Source: Streptomyces abikoensis
GTDB taxonomy: Bacteria; Actinomycetota; Actinomycetes; Streptomycetales; Streptomycetaceae
Assembly: GCF_014648775.1 (NCBI RefSeq)
Contig: NZ_BMRT01000001.1
Location: 1,488,001 to 1,552,000 of the forward strand
Length of the DNA: 64,000 nt
Direction of reading: 5' to 3'
In this document: positions 27,747 through 38,142 of the stretch, one piece after another
Numbering within the stretch: the first letter of the stretch is position 1
Layout: each line of letters begins with the position of its first letter
Translations under genes and position numbers: made by a program
Notes under the pieces: model-generated
The model's database searches: none
Seen by the model: the letters and a program-made list of their open reading frames with translations, nothing else
What the model was told of the DNA's origin: nothing

Positions 27747-28773
27747 CGAACTCCGTGGTGTAGGTCTTCTCCAGGTCCACCGAGGCGTTCTTGAGGTTCG
27801 GGTTGAAGGACTTGAGCACCTGGAGCACGGTCTTCGGCCCGTCGGCGGGCATCACGCCGTCCTTGGTGAACATCGGCAGCGTGCTGCGGATCGACTTCAC
27901 GTACAGGTCCTTGCCGCCCTTGGCGTAGTCGGCGGGCATCTGCGCCGCGATCTCCTCGGGCGTGTGCTCGGACATCCACTTCAGGGTCTTCACCATGGCG
28001 TTGGCGAGCTTCTGGACGGTTTCCTTGTTGCTGTTCACCCAGTCGCTGCTCATGTAGAGGCTCGACGCGGGGTAGAGCCCGCCGAGGGCCGCCTTGGAGC
28101 CCTCCGGGGTGCGCATGTCGACGAGGACCTTGCCGAGGTTCTTGTCCAGGACCTGGGCGACGGTCGGGTCGGTGGTCATACCGCCGTCGATCGCGCCCTT
28201 CTCCAGGGCGGAGAGGAAGGTCTGGCCCGCGCCGACCGCCACGGGCGTCACGTCGCTGACGTCCACGCCGTTCTTCACCGCCAGGTACTTGGTGAGGAAG
28301 TCGGTGGACGAGCCGAGTCCGGTGACGCCCAGCTTCTTCCCCTTGAAGTCCTTGGGGGAGACGATGTCGCCCGCCGCCTTGGTGGAGACGACCTCCACCT
28401 CGCCCGGCGTCTGGGCCAGCTGCACCACCGACTCCACCTTCTTGCCCTTGACCTGGAGGTCGAGGGTGTGGTCGTAGAAGCCCACGACGCCCTGGACGTC
28501 ACCGGAGAGCAGGGAGGTCGTGGCCTGGACGCCGGCGGGCTCGCTCAGGAGCTTGACGGTCAGGCCCTCCTGCTGGAAGTAGCCGAGGCGCTGGGTGAGC
28601 ACCGCCGGCAGGTAGATGACCTTGTCCAGGCCGCCGACCATGATCTTGACGACGTCCCCCTTGAGGGACTCGCTGCCGGAGGTGTCGGCCGACGACTCGT
28701 CGGCGCAGCCGGAGAGGGACAGGCACATCGCTCCGGCGACGACCAACGCTGAGAACTTGGCGGAGGTACGCAT
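27730..28773 (-). CDS. ABC transporter substrate-binding lipoprotein (nitrate/sulfonate/thiamine-precursor family)
   Basis: 347-aa solute-binding protein of the SsuA/ThiY/NMT1-like fold. The lipoprotein signal peptide ends in LSLSGC, so Cys23 would be lipidated and the protein tethered outside the membrane. The mature domain starts KIMVGGLDKVIYLPAVLTQ and has GVTGLGSSTDFLTKYL and GAIDGGMTTDP, typical of the family. AAGGAA sits upstream of the ATG at 28773. It is the last gene of a three-gene importer operon. The ligand is unknown; sulfonates, nitrate, pyrimidine precursors and aromatic acids all fall in this family. Confidence 0.86.
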   Translation of the reverse strand: MRTSAKFSALVVAGAMCLSLSGCADESSADTSGSESLKGDVVKIMVGGLDKVIYLPAVLTQRLGYFQQEGLTVKLLSEPAGVQATTSLLSGDVQGVVGFYDHTLDLQVKGKKVESVVQLAQTPGEVEVVSTKAAGDIVSPKDFKGKKLGVTGLGSSTDFLTKYLAVKNGVDVSDVTPVAVGAGQTFLSALEKGAIDGGMTTDPTVAQVLDKNLGKVLVDMRTPEGSKAALGGLYPASSLYMSSDWVNSNKETVQKLANAMVKTLKWMSEHTPEEIAAQMPADYAKGGKDLYVKSIRSTLPMFTKDGVMPADGPKTVLQVLKSFNPNLKNASVDLEKTYTTEFVKKAG

Positions 28774-28829
28774 TTTCCGTTCCTTATGGTCAGGTCGAGG
28801 GGGGTGGGGCGGATGGTGCGCGGTGGGGT

Positions 28830-29696
28830 TCAGCGCTCGCCGGGCGCGGCGGGCTTCCAGCGGAAGAGCCGCTTCTCCAGGAAGGTCAGCAGCCCCTCGG
28901 CGAGCAGGGCGACGACGGCGAGGATGGCCATCGCCGCGTACACCCCGGCGGTGTTGAAGGTGCCTTGGGAGGCGGAGACGAGCAGGCCGATGCCCCTGTC
29001 CGCGCCGATGTACTCGCCGACGATCGCGCCGATCAGCGCGAAGCCGAAGCTGACGTGGAGGCTGGTGAAGATCCACGAGGTGGCGGCGGGGACGACGACC
29101 TGGAGGGTCACCTGGCGGCCGCTCGCGCCCAGGATCCGGGCGTTGGCGACGAGGTTGCGGTCCACCTCGCGGGCGCCCTGGAAGGCGTTGAAGAAGACGG
29201 GGAAGAAGACGAGCACCACGGCCGAGGCCACCTTGGAGGCGGGGCCGAGGCCGAACCAGATCAGGAAGACCGGCGCGAGGACGATCCTGGGCAGCGCGTT
29301 GAGCACCTTGATGAAGGGGCCGAGGACGTCGGCGAGGAAGCGGACCCTGCCGAGGACGATGCCGAGGACCACTCCGGCCGTCACGCCCACGATCCAGCCG
29401 AGCAGGGCCTCGTAGAGCGTGTACGCGATCTGCTCGCCGAGGGGGCCCTGCGGGGTGCCGTGGAGGGTCCACTGGACGATCTGGTCCCAGACCTTCGACG
29501 GCATCGAGAAGTTGAAGGCGTCGATGACGTCGTTACGGGCCAGGACCTCCCAGGCGCCCAGCAGGACGGCGAGGAGCAGGACGCGCGCGCCGAGGACCTT
29601 CAGCTTGTGGTTGCGCGCCGCACGTGCCCGCGCTTCCGTGCGCCCCTGGGGGCGCTTCTGCGCGACGACGGTGGCGGCGATGGTCTCAGGCGACAT
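28830..29696 (-). CDS. ABC transporter permease (SsuC/TauC-like)
   Basis: 288 aa with a basic N-terminus and about six membrane helices. The cytoplasmic EAA loop reads EVDRNLVANARILGASGRQV, where the importer permease contacts its ATPase. The ATG at 29696 is preferred over a GTG at 29705 because AAAGGGG is correctly spaced from it; it overlaps the ATPase gene end by 11 nt, implying coupling. Part of the same importer as the flanking ATPase and lipoprotein genes. Confidence 0.88.
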   Translation of the reverse strand: MSPETIAATVVAQKRPQGRTEARARAARNHKLKVLGARVLLLAVLLGAWEVLARNDVIDAFNFSMPSKVWDQIVQWTLHGTPQGPLGEQIAYTLYEALLGWIVGVTAGVVLGIVLGRVRFLADVLGPFIKVLNALPRIVLAPVFLIWFGLGPASKVASAVVLVFFPVFFNAFQGAREVDRNLVANARILGASGRQVTLQVVVPAATSWIFTSLHVSFGFALIGAIVGEYIGADRGIGLLVSASQGTFNTAGVYAAMAILAVVALLAEGLLTFLEKRLFRWKPAAPGER

Positions 29697-30567
29697 GAGC
29701 GGCACCCCTTTCCCGGGTGATACGGACTTCCTCGCCGAGGGAGGACCAGATCTCCCGGTAGATCTCGATGAACCGGGGCTCCAGGCGCACGGATTCGACC
29801 CTCCGGGGGCGGGGCAGGTCGATCGGGAAGACCTCCTTGACGGTGGCCGGCCCGGCCGTCATCACGACCACCTTGTCGGCGAGCGCGATGGCCTCCTCCA
29901 GGTCGTGGGTGACGAAGACGACGGAGGCCGCCGCCCGGCCGTCGGGGCGCGAACCGCCCCACAGCTCCAGGAGTTCGTCCGACATCAGTGCCCGGGTCTG
30001 TACGTCCAGCGCCGAGAACGGCTCGTCCATCAGCAGGATCGCCGGGTCGCCGACGAAGGTCTGGGCGAGCGCCACGCGCTTGCGCTGGCCGCCGGAGAGC
30101 TGGTGCGGATAGCGGTCCTCGAACGCCGCGAGCCCCACCCGGCCCAGCCAGTCACGGGCCCGTTCGCGCGCCTCCGCCTTCGGCACCCCGCGGAAGCGCG
30201 GGCCCGCCATCACGTTCGACAGCACGGTCCGCCAGGGGAAGACCGCGTCCTGCTGGAAGACGAAGCCGACCTCGGTCCGGATGCCGGTCACGGGCTCGCC
30301 GCCCACCAGCACCTCGCCCTCGGTGGGCTCCTCCAGGCCGCTGACCAGCGTGAGCGTGGTGGACTTGCCGCAGCCGGTCGGGCCGACGACGGCCACGAAC
30401 TCGCCCTGGGCGACGGTGAGGTCGAGATCGCGCACGGCCGTGTGGTCCGCCCCCGAGGGGGTGCGGAACACCTTGGTCGCACCACGCAGCTCGATCGCCG
30501 GCGCCGCGTCCGGTCGTGGTGTGCCGCCGGGGTTCTCCCCTGGCTTGCCGCTGTTCCCGCTGTTCAT
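29686..30567 (-). CDS. ABC transporter ATP-binding protein (SsuB/TauB-like)
   Basis: 293 aa. Walker A GPTGCGKST, Q-loop VFQQDAVFPWRTV, signature LSGGQRKRV, Walker B ILLMDEPFSALD and the H-loop THDLEEA are all present, so it should be a competent importer ATPase. The VFPWRTV after the Q-loop is typical of the nitrate/sulfonate/taurine family. The start has GGAGG 7 nt upstream. It is the first gene of the importer operon and is divergent from a citrate-family two-component system across a 243-bp gap. Confidence 0.9.
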   Translation of the reverse strand: MNSGNSGKPGENPGGTPRPDAAPAIELRGATKVFRTPSGADHTAVRDLDLTVAQGEFVAVVGPTGCGKSTTLTLVSGLEEPTEGEVLVGGEPVTGIRTEVGFVFQQDAVFPWRTVLSNVMAGPRFRGVPKAEARERARDWLGRVGLAAFEDRYPHQLSGGQRKRVALAQTFVGDPAILLMDEPFSALDVQTRALMSDELLELWGGSRPDGRAAASVVFVTHDLEEAIALADKVVVMTAGPATVKEVFPIDLPRPRRVESVRLEPRFIEIYREIWSSLGEEVRITRERGAAHVA

Positions 30568-30693
30568 AGGGCGCCTCCGCTCCCGGGTGTCCGGCCCCGC
30601 GGCCCGTGCGGGGCGACCGGTGCTGGAGGCTAGGAGTGGCGTGCGCCACAGCGGCAGTCTTGTGTGCGCTGTGCGACTTCAGCGTACGAAGCC

Positions 30694-30723
30694 TGTTCTG
30701 CTCGTTTTGCTCGCGATAGAACA
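30694..30723. promoter_or_regulatory. Inverted repeat in the importer / two-component divergent promoter region
   Basis: TGTTCT (30694-30699) and AGAACA (30718-30723) form a perfect inverted repeat around the direct repeat GCTCGTTTTGCTCG. Its place between the ABC operon and the citrate-family regulators makes it a candidate operator. It is visible in the sequence only; nothing shows that it is bound. Confidence 0.35.
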
Positions 30724-30810
30724 ACGAAAGTGACACGGGGGTGACACAAGAGGCCATCGTGCGGCTACGTTCGGTACACACCCATGGCCCGGAATGCGAA
30801 AGGCTCGTAC

Positions 30811-32436
30811 ATGCGCCCCCGGCTGCCCCGGCGTGTCTTCGCCCAGGCCCTGTCCGTCCAACTGCTGATCACCACCGGTGTCACCGCGTTGACCGCCGGT
30901 CTCTTCCTCGCGCCCCTGGGCGCCCAGCTGGACGAGCAGGCCGAACGCCGGGCGCTGGCCATCGCCGAGGCGGCCGCCGCCCAGCCCGGGCTCGCCCATG
31001 ACATCCTGGCCGGGCCGCCGAGCCCCGACGGACCGGTGCAGACCGCCGCCGAGCGCATCCGCCTGGCGACGGACGCCAGTTACGTCGTGGTCGTCGACAC
31101 CCGGGGCATCCGCTACTCCCACACCACACCCGCCGAGATCGGCCGGCACGTCAGCACCGATCCGGGCCCGGCCCTGGCCGGACGCGAGTGGACGGGCATC
31201 GAGAACGGCACCCTGGGCCGCTCGGCGCGCGGCAAGGTGCCGCTGCGCGGGCCGGAGGGCGCGATCGTGGGCGCCGTCTCCGTCGGCATCGCCTACGACG
31301 ACGTGCGCGACATCCTGCTGCACACCCTGCCCAGCATCCTCACCCACGCCGGAGCGGCGCTGGCGGTCGGCGCGCTGGCGGCCCTGGCCGTCTCCTTGCG
31401 GCTGCGCAAACGCACCCGCGGCATCGCGCTGTCGGAGATATCCGCCCTCCTCGACGAACGCGAGGCCATCCTCCACGGCATCCGCGAGGGGGTGGTGGCC
31501 CTCGACCGGAAGGGCAGGGTCCGGCTCATCAACGACGAGGCGCGACGGCTGCTCGGCATCGGCCCGGACGCCCTCGGCCGGCCGCTGGACGCCGCCCTCC
31601 CGCCCGGCCGGACCACCGACGTCCTGGCGGGCCGGGTCACCGGCACGGACCTGCTCACCGTCCGGGACGGCCGGGTCCTGGTCGTCAACCGGATGGACAC
31701 CACCGACGGCGGAACCGTGGCGACGCTCCGCGATCGTACGGAACTCGAGCAGCTGGGCCGTGAACTGGACGGCACCCGGGGGCTGACGGAGGCGCTGCGC
31801 GCCCAGGACCACGAGCACGCCAACCAGCTGCACACCCTCGTCGGGCTGCTGGAACTGGAGATGTACCAGGAGGCGGTCGACTTCGTGGCCGAGGTCACCG
31901 GCGCCCACCGGGCCACCGCCGAGCAGGTGACCGAGCGGGTCCACGAGCCGCTGGTCAGCGCGCTACTGGTGGGCAAGAGCGCGGTCGCCGCGGAGCGCGG
32001 GGTGGCGCTGCGGGTGAGCGAGGAGTCGGACCTGCCGGGCCGGGTGGTGGAGCCGGGGGACCTCGTCACCGTGCTCGGCAATCTCGTGGACAACGCCCTG
32101 GACGCCACCGGGCGGTACCGTCCGGACGCCTTTGTGGAGGTCGGGATCCGGGCGGAGGGCACGACGGCCGTGGTCACCGTCTCCGACAACGGCCCCGGCG
32201 TCCCGGAGGAGGTGCGCGAACTGGTCTTCGCCGACGGCTGGTCCACCAAGGAGGCCGCGCCCAACCGCCCCCGGGGGCTGGGCCTCTCGCTCGTACGGCG
32301 GCTCGCCGAACGGTACGGCGGTTCGGCCCGCGCGGGTGAACGGGACGGCGGCGGCGCGGTCTTCACCGTGGAGCTGCCGGACGCCCTCCACCCCTTGGCA
32401 TCGGGCACACGATCCCTCGAAGGAGTGAGCAGATGA
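30811..32436 (+). CDS. Sensor histidine kinase of the CitA/DcuS/DpiB family
   Basis: 541 aa. One membrane helix (about 10-32) is followed by an extracellular PAS-type domain (about 35-165) with the family-like DASYVVVVDTRGIRYSH and VGAVSVGIAYDDV, then a second helix (about 175-195), a cytoplasmic PAS (about 215-310), the H-box RAQDHEHANQLHTLVGLLELE, and an ATPase domain with DNALDAT, DNGPG and GLGLSLV. The family senses citrate or C4-dicarboxylates, but the ligand here is unproven. ATG 30811 is preferred over 30784 since AAAGG is properly spaced. ATGA overlap with its regulator. Confidence 0.88.
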   Translation: MRPRLPRRVFAQALSVQLLITTGVTALTAGLFLAPLGAQLDEQAERRALAIAEAAAAQPGLAHDILAGPPSPDGPVQTAAERIRLATDASYVVVVDTRGIRYSHTTPAEIGRHVSTDPGPALAGREWTGIENGTLGRSARGKVPLRGPEGAIVGAVSVGIAYDDVRDILLHTLPSILTHAGAALAVGALAALAVSLRLRKRTRGIALSEISALLDEREAILHGIREGVVALDRKGRVRLINDEARRLLGIGPDALGRPLDAALPPGRTTDVLAGRVTGTDLLTVRDGRVLVVNRMDTTDGGTVATLRDRTELEQLGRELDGTRGLTEALRAQDHEHANQLHTLVGLLELEMYQEAVDFVAEVTGAHRATAEQVTERVHEPLVSALLVGKSAVAAERGVALRVSEESDLPGRVVEPGDLVTVLGNLVDNALDATGRYRPDAFVEVGIRAEGTTAVVTVSDNGPGVPEEVRELVFADGWSTKEAAPNRPRGLGLSLVRRLAERYGGSARAGERDGGGAVFTVELPDALHPLASGTRSLEGVSR

Positions 32437-33110
32437 TCGAAGTCCTGGTCGTGGACGACGATTTCCGTGTCGCCGAGATCAACGCCGCGTATGTCATGCG
32501 CGTGCCGGGATTCCGGGTGCGGGCCACGGCCCACAACGCCGCACAGGCGCTGGCGTTGCTGGAGCGCGGAGGCATCGACCTGGTGCTCCTCGACCACTAT
32601 CTGCCGGACGAGAGCGGGCTGTCGCTGATCCGCCGCATCCGGGAGCTCGGCCACCACACGGACGTGATCATGGTCACCGCGGCCCGTGACGTCGCGACCG
32701 TGCAGACGGCCATGCGCTATGGCGCGCTCCAGTACCTGGTGAAACCTTTTACGTTCCCGGGGCTGCGGGTGAAGCTGGAGGCGTACGCGCGGCTGCGGCG
32801 AACCCTGGAGGGCGCCGACGAGGCGGAGCAGGACCAGGTCGACCGGATCTTCGGCACCCTGCGCACCGCCGCCGTCACCACGCCCCTGCCCAAGGGTCAC
32901 TCGGCGCCGACGGCCGATCTGATCCGCCGGGTGCTCTCGGACGCCTCACGGCCCCTGTCGGCGCACGAGGTGGCGGAGCGCTCGGGGCTGAGCCGGTCGA
33001 CCGCCCAGCGGTATCTCAAGCGGCTGGAGGAGTCGGGCAGGCTCAGCCTGACGCTCAAGTACGGCGAGACGGGCCGCCCCGAGCACCGCTACGCCTGGTC
33101 CGCACGGTGA
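32433..33110 (+). CDS. Response regulator of the CitB/DcuR/DpiA family
   Basis: 225 aa. The receiver domain has the acidic pocket DDD at 8-10, phospho-acceptor Asp54 in LVLLDHYLPDE, and Lys in YLVKPFTFPGL. The C-terminal part (about 165-222) is the helix-turn-helix typical of the DcuR/CitB group, with SAHEVAERSGLSRSTAQRYLKRLEESG. Start and stop overlap the kinase (ATGA). The likely target is the divergent ABC importer operon, by position only. Confidence 0.9.
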   Translation: MIEVLVVDDDFRVAEINAAYVMRVPGFRVRATAHNAAQALALLERGGIDLVLLDHYLPDESGLSLIRRIRELGHHTDVIMVTAARDVATVQTAMRYGALQYLVKPFTFPGLRVKLEAYARLRRTLEGADEAEQDQVDRIFGTLRTAAVTTPLPKGHSAPTADLIRRVLSDASRPLSAHEVAERSGLSRSTAQRYLKRLEESGRLSLTLKYGETGRPEHRYAWSAR

Positions 33111-33164
33111 CACCTCGTCAACGCGTCGGCCGCGTCCGCCCCATCAGCCCCGTCAGCCCGCCCG

Positions 33165-33929
33165 TCAGGAGAGGGAGGTCTCCGGAGGGCTCGCGATGCC
33201 GTGCCGGAAGGCGTACCGCACGGCCTGGGCCCGGTCGCGCACCCCGGTCTTGGCGAAGAGGTTGTTGATATGGGTCTTCACCGTCGCCGTGCTGACCTGG
33301 AGCCGGCGGGCGATCTCGCCATTGGACAGCCCCTCGGCGACGAGTGAGAGGACTTCCGCCTCGCGCGCCGTCAGCCCGTCCGGAAGCTCGCGAGGAAGCC
33401 CCGGGGCCGTCGACGGACGCTGGACCACGCCCGTGGAAAGGCGCTCCAGCAGCCGCAGTTGCACCTTCGGGGACAGCCCCGCCTCCCCCGACATCACATG
33501 CGCGACCGCCCTGACGATCTCCTCCCCGTCGGCGTCCTTGGTGAGATAGCCGCGCGCCCCGGCCCGCAAGGCGGGAAACAGCGAGTCGTCATCGGCGTAG
33601 GTCGTCAGGATGACGACCTGGGTGGCCGGGTACTCGGCGCGGATCCGCCGGGTGGCCTCCACACCGTCGCACCGCGGCATCCGCAGATCCATCAGCACCA
33701 CGTCGGGCGCGTGCTCGGCCACCAGCCGCACCGCTTCCAGCCCGTCCGCCGCCGAACCCACGACCTCGATCCCCGGCAGCAGGCCCAGCAGTATCACGAT
33801 CCCCTCGCGCACCACGGTCTGGTCGTCGGCGACCACCACCCGCGCCGCCCGTGGCCCCGCGCTCCCCTCCCCGACGGCACGGCCCGGTCCATCCGGCCCA
33901 CCCGCCCCGTCGCTCGTACCGCCCGTCAT
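33165..33929 (-). CDS. NarL/LuxR-family response regulator
   Basis: 254 aa. After a Gly-rich tail (about 1-28), the receiver domain begins RVVVADDQTVVREG and has the phospho-acceptor Asp in VVLMDLRMP. The C-terminal LuxR helix-turn-helix is complete: LTAREAEVLSLVAEGLSNGEIARRL, then TVKTHINNLFAKTG. The start overlaps the kinase stop by 4 nt (ATGA), and the kinase is its obvious partner. The signal and regulon are not evident from neighbours: parE is upstream and the citrate-family system converges downstream. Confidence 0.9.
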   Translation of the reverse strand: MTGGTSDGAGGPDGPGRAVGEGSAGPRAARVVVADDQTVVREGIVILLGLLPGIEVVGSAADGLEAVRLVAEHAPDVVLMDLRMPRCDGVEATRRIRAEYPATQVVILTTYADDDSLFPALRAGARGYLTKDADGEEIVRAVAHVMSGEAGLSPKVQLRLLERLSTGVVQRPSTAPGLPRELPDGLTAREAEVLSLVAEGLSNGEIARRLQVSTATVKTHINNLFAKTGVRDRAQAVRYAFRHGIASPPETSLS

Positions 33930-35098
33930 GTGGGCACCCTCAGACACACCACAAAGCCCTCCTGGTCCGATCCGGCCGGCCCGGCCTCCAGCGTGCCGCC
34001 GAGCAGTTCGGCGCGCTCCCTCATCCCGAGCAGACCGTACCCGGCGCCGGAGGCCGCCAGCCCCTCGACCGTGCCCCGCGCTCCGCTGTCCTTCACCCAA
34101 AGCTCCACCTCTCGCTCCAGATAGGTGAACCGCATCTCCACCCGGGCACCGGGCGCGTGCTTGCGCACATTGGTGAGCGCCTCCTGCGCGACCCTCCGCA
34201 CGGCCAGCCCCGCCTCCGCCGGCAGCCCGCGCGGCTCCCCCGCCATCTCCAGCCGCGCCCCCTCCGCCGCCGCGACCTCCCGCAGGAACTCCTCGACCGG
34301 TGTGAGCTCACCCCGCAGGGCGGACAGCGCCTGCCGCGTCTCGGCCAGGCCCTGGCGCGCCATGCCCCGGGCCGCCGACACCCGCTCCAGGACCCGCTGC
34401 CGGTCGGCGTCGCTCTCGATCAGCAGCCGGGCGGCCTCCAGATGCACCAACTGCGCGGAGAGGCTGTGCGCCAGCACGTCATGTATCTCCCGGGCGATAC
34501 GGGCCCGCTCGGCCAGCGCCGCCGACTCCGCCTCGGCCCGCCGCGCGGCCCGCTCCTGCGCCAGCAACCGGAATCCGGCCCCCCGGGCCTCCTCGTCCAG
34601 CCGCAGCGAGTACCCGATCAGCAGCACGCCCACGACCGTCACCGCGGTCGTCGCCGACCGGTCGTGAAGGGCCAGCACATACGCCCCCAGCGCCACACCC
34701 GCGAAGGCCAGCCCGGCACCCAGGGGCAGCCGCTCCACGGCGATGGCCGCGCTGACGCACCACAGCCCCGTCGCCGCGGCGTGCGAGCCGGCCGCCTCCG
34801 CGGCCACCCCCACCAGCACCGGCACGCCCAGCAGCGCCACGGAGGGCCCCAACCGCATGGCGAGCGTCGTCAGATAGCACCCCCGTACCGCGGCGGCGCA
34901 GAGCAGGAAGCCGACCGCGAGCGCGGCGTACCCCCATCCGTGGAAGACGTCCTCGCGGAGCACCCCCCACAGGAAGGCGCCCACCAGGACGACGCGCACC
35001 ACCCACGTCATCACCTGGCGCCGCCGGGGCACGCCCACCTTGGCGAGCGCCTCGCGGGCGGGCCATTCAATCCAGTTCTCGATCGCCACGGATTCCAC
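33926..35098 (-). CDS. NarX/DesK-type sensor histidine kinase
   Basis: About 390 aa. A cluster of four to six membrane helices (about 30-180) with almost no extracellular domain suggests sensing within or at the membrane. The HisKA_3 dimerisation segment has the phospho-acceptor in RIAREIHDVLAHSL, followed by an ATPase domain ending GYGLLGMRERAELLGG. The start is uncertain: GTG at 35098, GTG at 35089 and a longer frame to 35176 are all open and ribosome sites are weak. Upstream of the LuxR regulator in a coupled pair. Confidence 0.86.
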   Translation of the reverse strand: MESVAIENWIEWPAREALAKVGVPRRRQVMTWVVRVVLVGAFLWGVLREDVFHGWGYAALAVGFLLCAAAVRGCYLTTLAMRLGPSVALLGVPVLVGVAAEAAGSHAAATGLWCVSAAIAVERLPLGAGLAFAGVALGAYVLALHDRSATTAVTVVGVLLIGYSLRLDEEARGAGFRLLAQERAARRAEAESAALAERARIAREIHDVLAHSLSAQLVHLEAARLLIESDADRQRVLERVSAARGMARQGLAETRQALSALRGELTPVEEFLREVAAAEGARLEMAGEPRGLPAEAGLAVRRVAQEALTNVRKHAPGARVEMRFTYLEREVELWVKDSGARGTVEGLAASGAGYGLLGMRERAELLGGTLEAGPAGSDQEGFVVCLRVPT

Positions 35099-35220
35099 GC
35101 TACGGAGTCGGCTCCCGGCGCGTATCGGAGCACGGGTGGGTCCGGGGTGGATCCCGGGTGGAGGTGGTCTCTCCACCCGGGGGTGGACATCGAGTGTCGC
35201 GCGGCGGGCGCGCCGGGCCG

Positions 35221-37341
<2,121 letters not shown>

Positions 37342-37727
37342 GCGGTTCGCTCCTCGCTGAATTTCTGTCTGGCCCGAGTGGGGCACAAGGGTGGCTCGGT
37401 TGCCGTTCAGAGGGTACCGAGGCCAGGTAGAGCCTTTGTGCCGCCACCCTTGAGAACAACCATGCTAATCGAGATTCGATCAGACGTTCGATACCTCGAT
37501 GGAGTGACATGCACATCACGTTCCCTTCGAGGCATGAACCATTTAGGCTCCGGGCACGTCCTCAAGAACAACCCGGCAAGCCGGCCGGGAGGACGACAAC
37601 CCCCAGCGACGTGAAACCGTAAGCCCACGCGATACGGCTCATTCGCCGCCAAACGTCAAGGTCCGGCCCCACTCGAAAGGAAGTTTCGAGGAAAAGCCAC
37701 GAGCGGGAACGTTTTCGGCCTGGTTGG
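37342..37727. other. 386-bp intergenic region between parE and the DUF7455 gene
   Basis: Less GC-rich than its surroundings (around 37440-37520). It must hold the divergent promoters of parE and the DUF7455 gene and includes the LexA-box-like site at 37476-37491. No hairpin and no credible ORF are seen; the reading frames crossing it are extensions of the parE frame and its shadows. Confidence 0.5.
37476..37491 (-). promoter_or_regulatory. LexA (SOS) box-like palindrome upstream of parE
   Basis: TCGATCAGACGTTCGA differs from the palindromic actinobacterial SOS box TCGAAC(N4)GTTCGA at a single position (T for the second A). The right half-site GTTCGA is perfect. It lies 135 nt before the parE GTG, in the only A/T-richer part of the gap. 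Confidence 0.5.
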
Positions 37728-37994
37728 ATGTTGACCCTGGTACGACAGCTCGTCGAGCTAGAGAAGAGGCGACGTGACTACTGTTCTGACCCCCGCGAGC
37801 CCGCTGACCGCTGCGACCGGTGCGGCGCTCAGGCTTACCTGCGCGTCGTTCTCATGAGCGGCGGTGAACTGCTCTTCTGCGCCCACCACGGCCGCAAGTT
37901 CGAGCCAGAACTCAAGAAGATCGCCGCGGAAATACAGGACGAGACGGAGCGGCTCACCGCCGTGCCGGCGTCCGCGTCCGACGAGGACCGCTGA
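37728..37994 (+). CDS. DUF7455-family Cys/His-rich small protein, apparent N-terminal frameshift
   Basis: The frame from 37806 encodes DRCDRCGAQAYLRVV, then GGELLFCAHHGRKFEPELKKIAAEI. The two CxxC/CxHH pairs look like a small zinc ribbon; function unknown, strongly conserved beside hrdB in Streptomyces. The expected start is the GTG at 37774, behind GAAGAGGCGAC, which reads VTTVLTPASPLTAA as in relatives, but that frame departs at about 37815 and is not the DRCDRC frame. A missing copy of a 10-bp repeat (T/N)GACCGCTGC explains the shift. The listed span uses the only ATG in the conserved frame (37728), giving an 88-aa product with an unusual N-terminus. It may be a pseudogene. Confidence 0.6.
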   Translation: MLTLVRQLVELEKRRRDYCSDPREPADRCDRCGAQAYLRVVLMSGGELLFCAHHGRKFEPELKKIAAEIQDETERLTAVPASASDEDR

Positions 37995-38142
37995 GTCCGC
38001 GCGGTGCAGCGCTGACACATCGCATCCGACGACGAGCGAGGTCCGGCCATCCAGGGCCGGGCAGCCGCGGGCGGCCACCCCACCGGGGAGGCCGCCCGCT
38101 CTCGTACCCTCCGCCGGCCTCCCGACGGCACCGCCACCGGGC

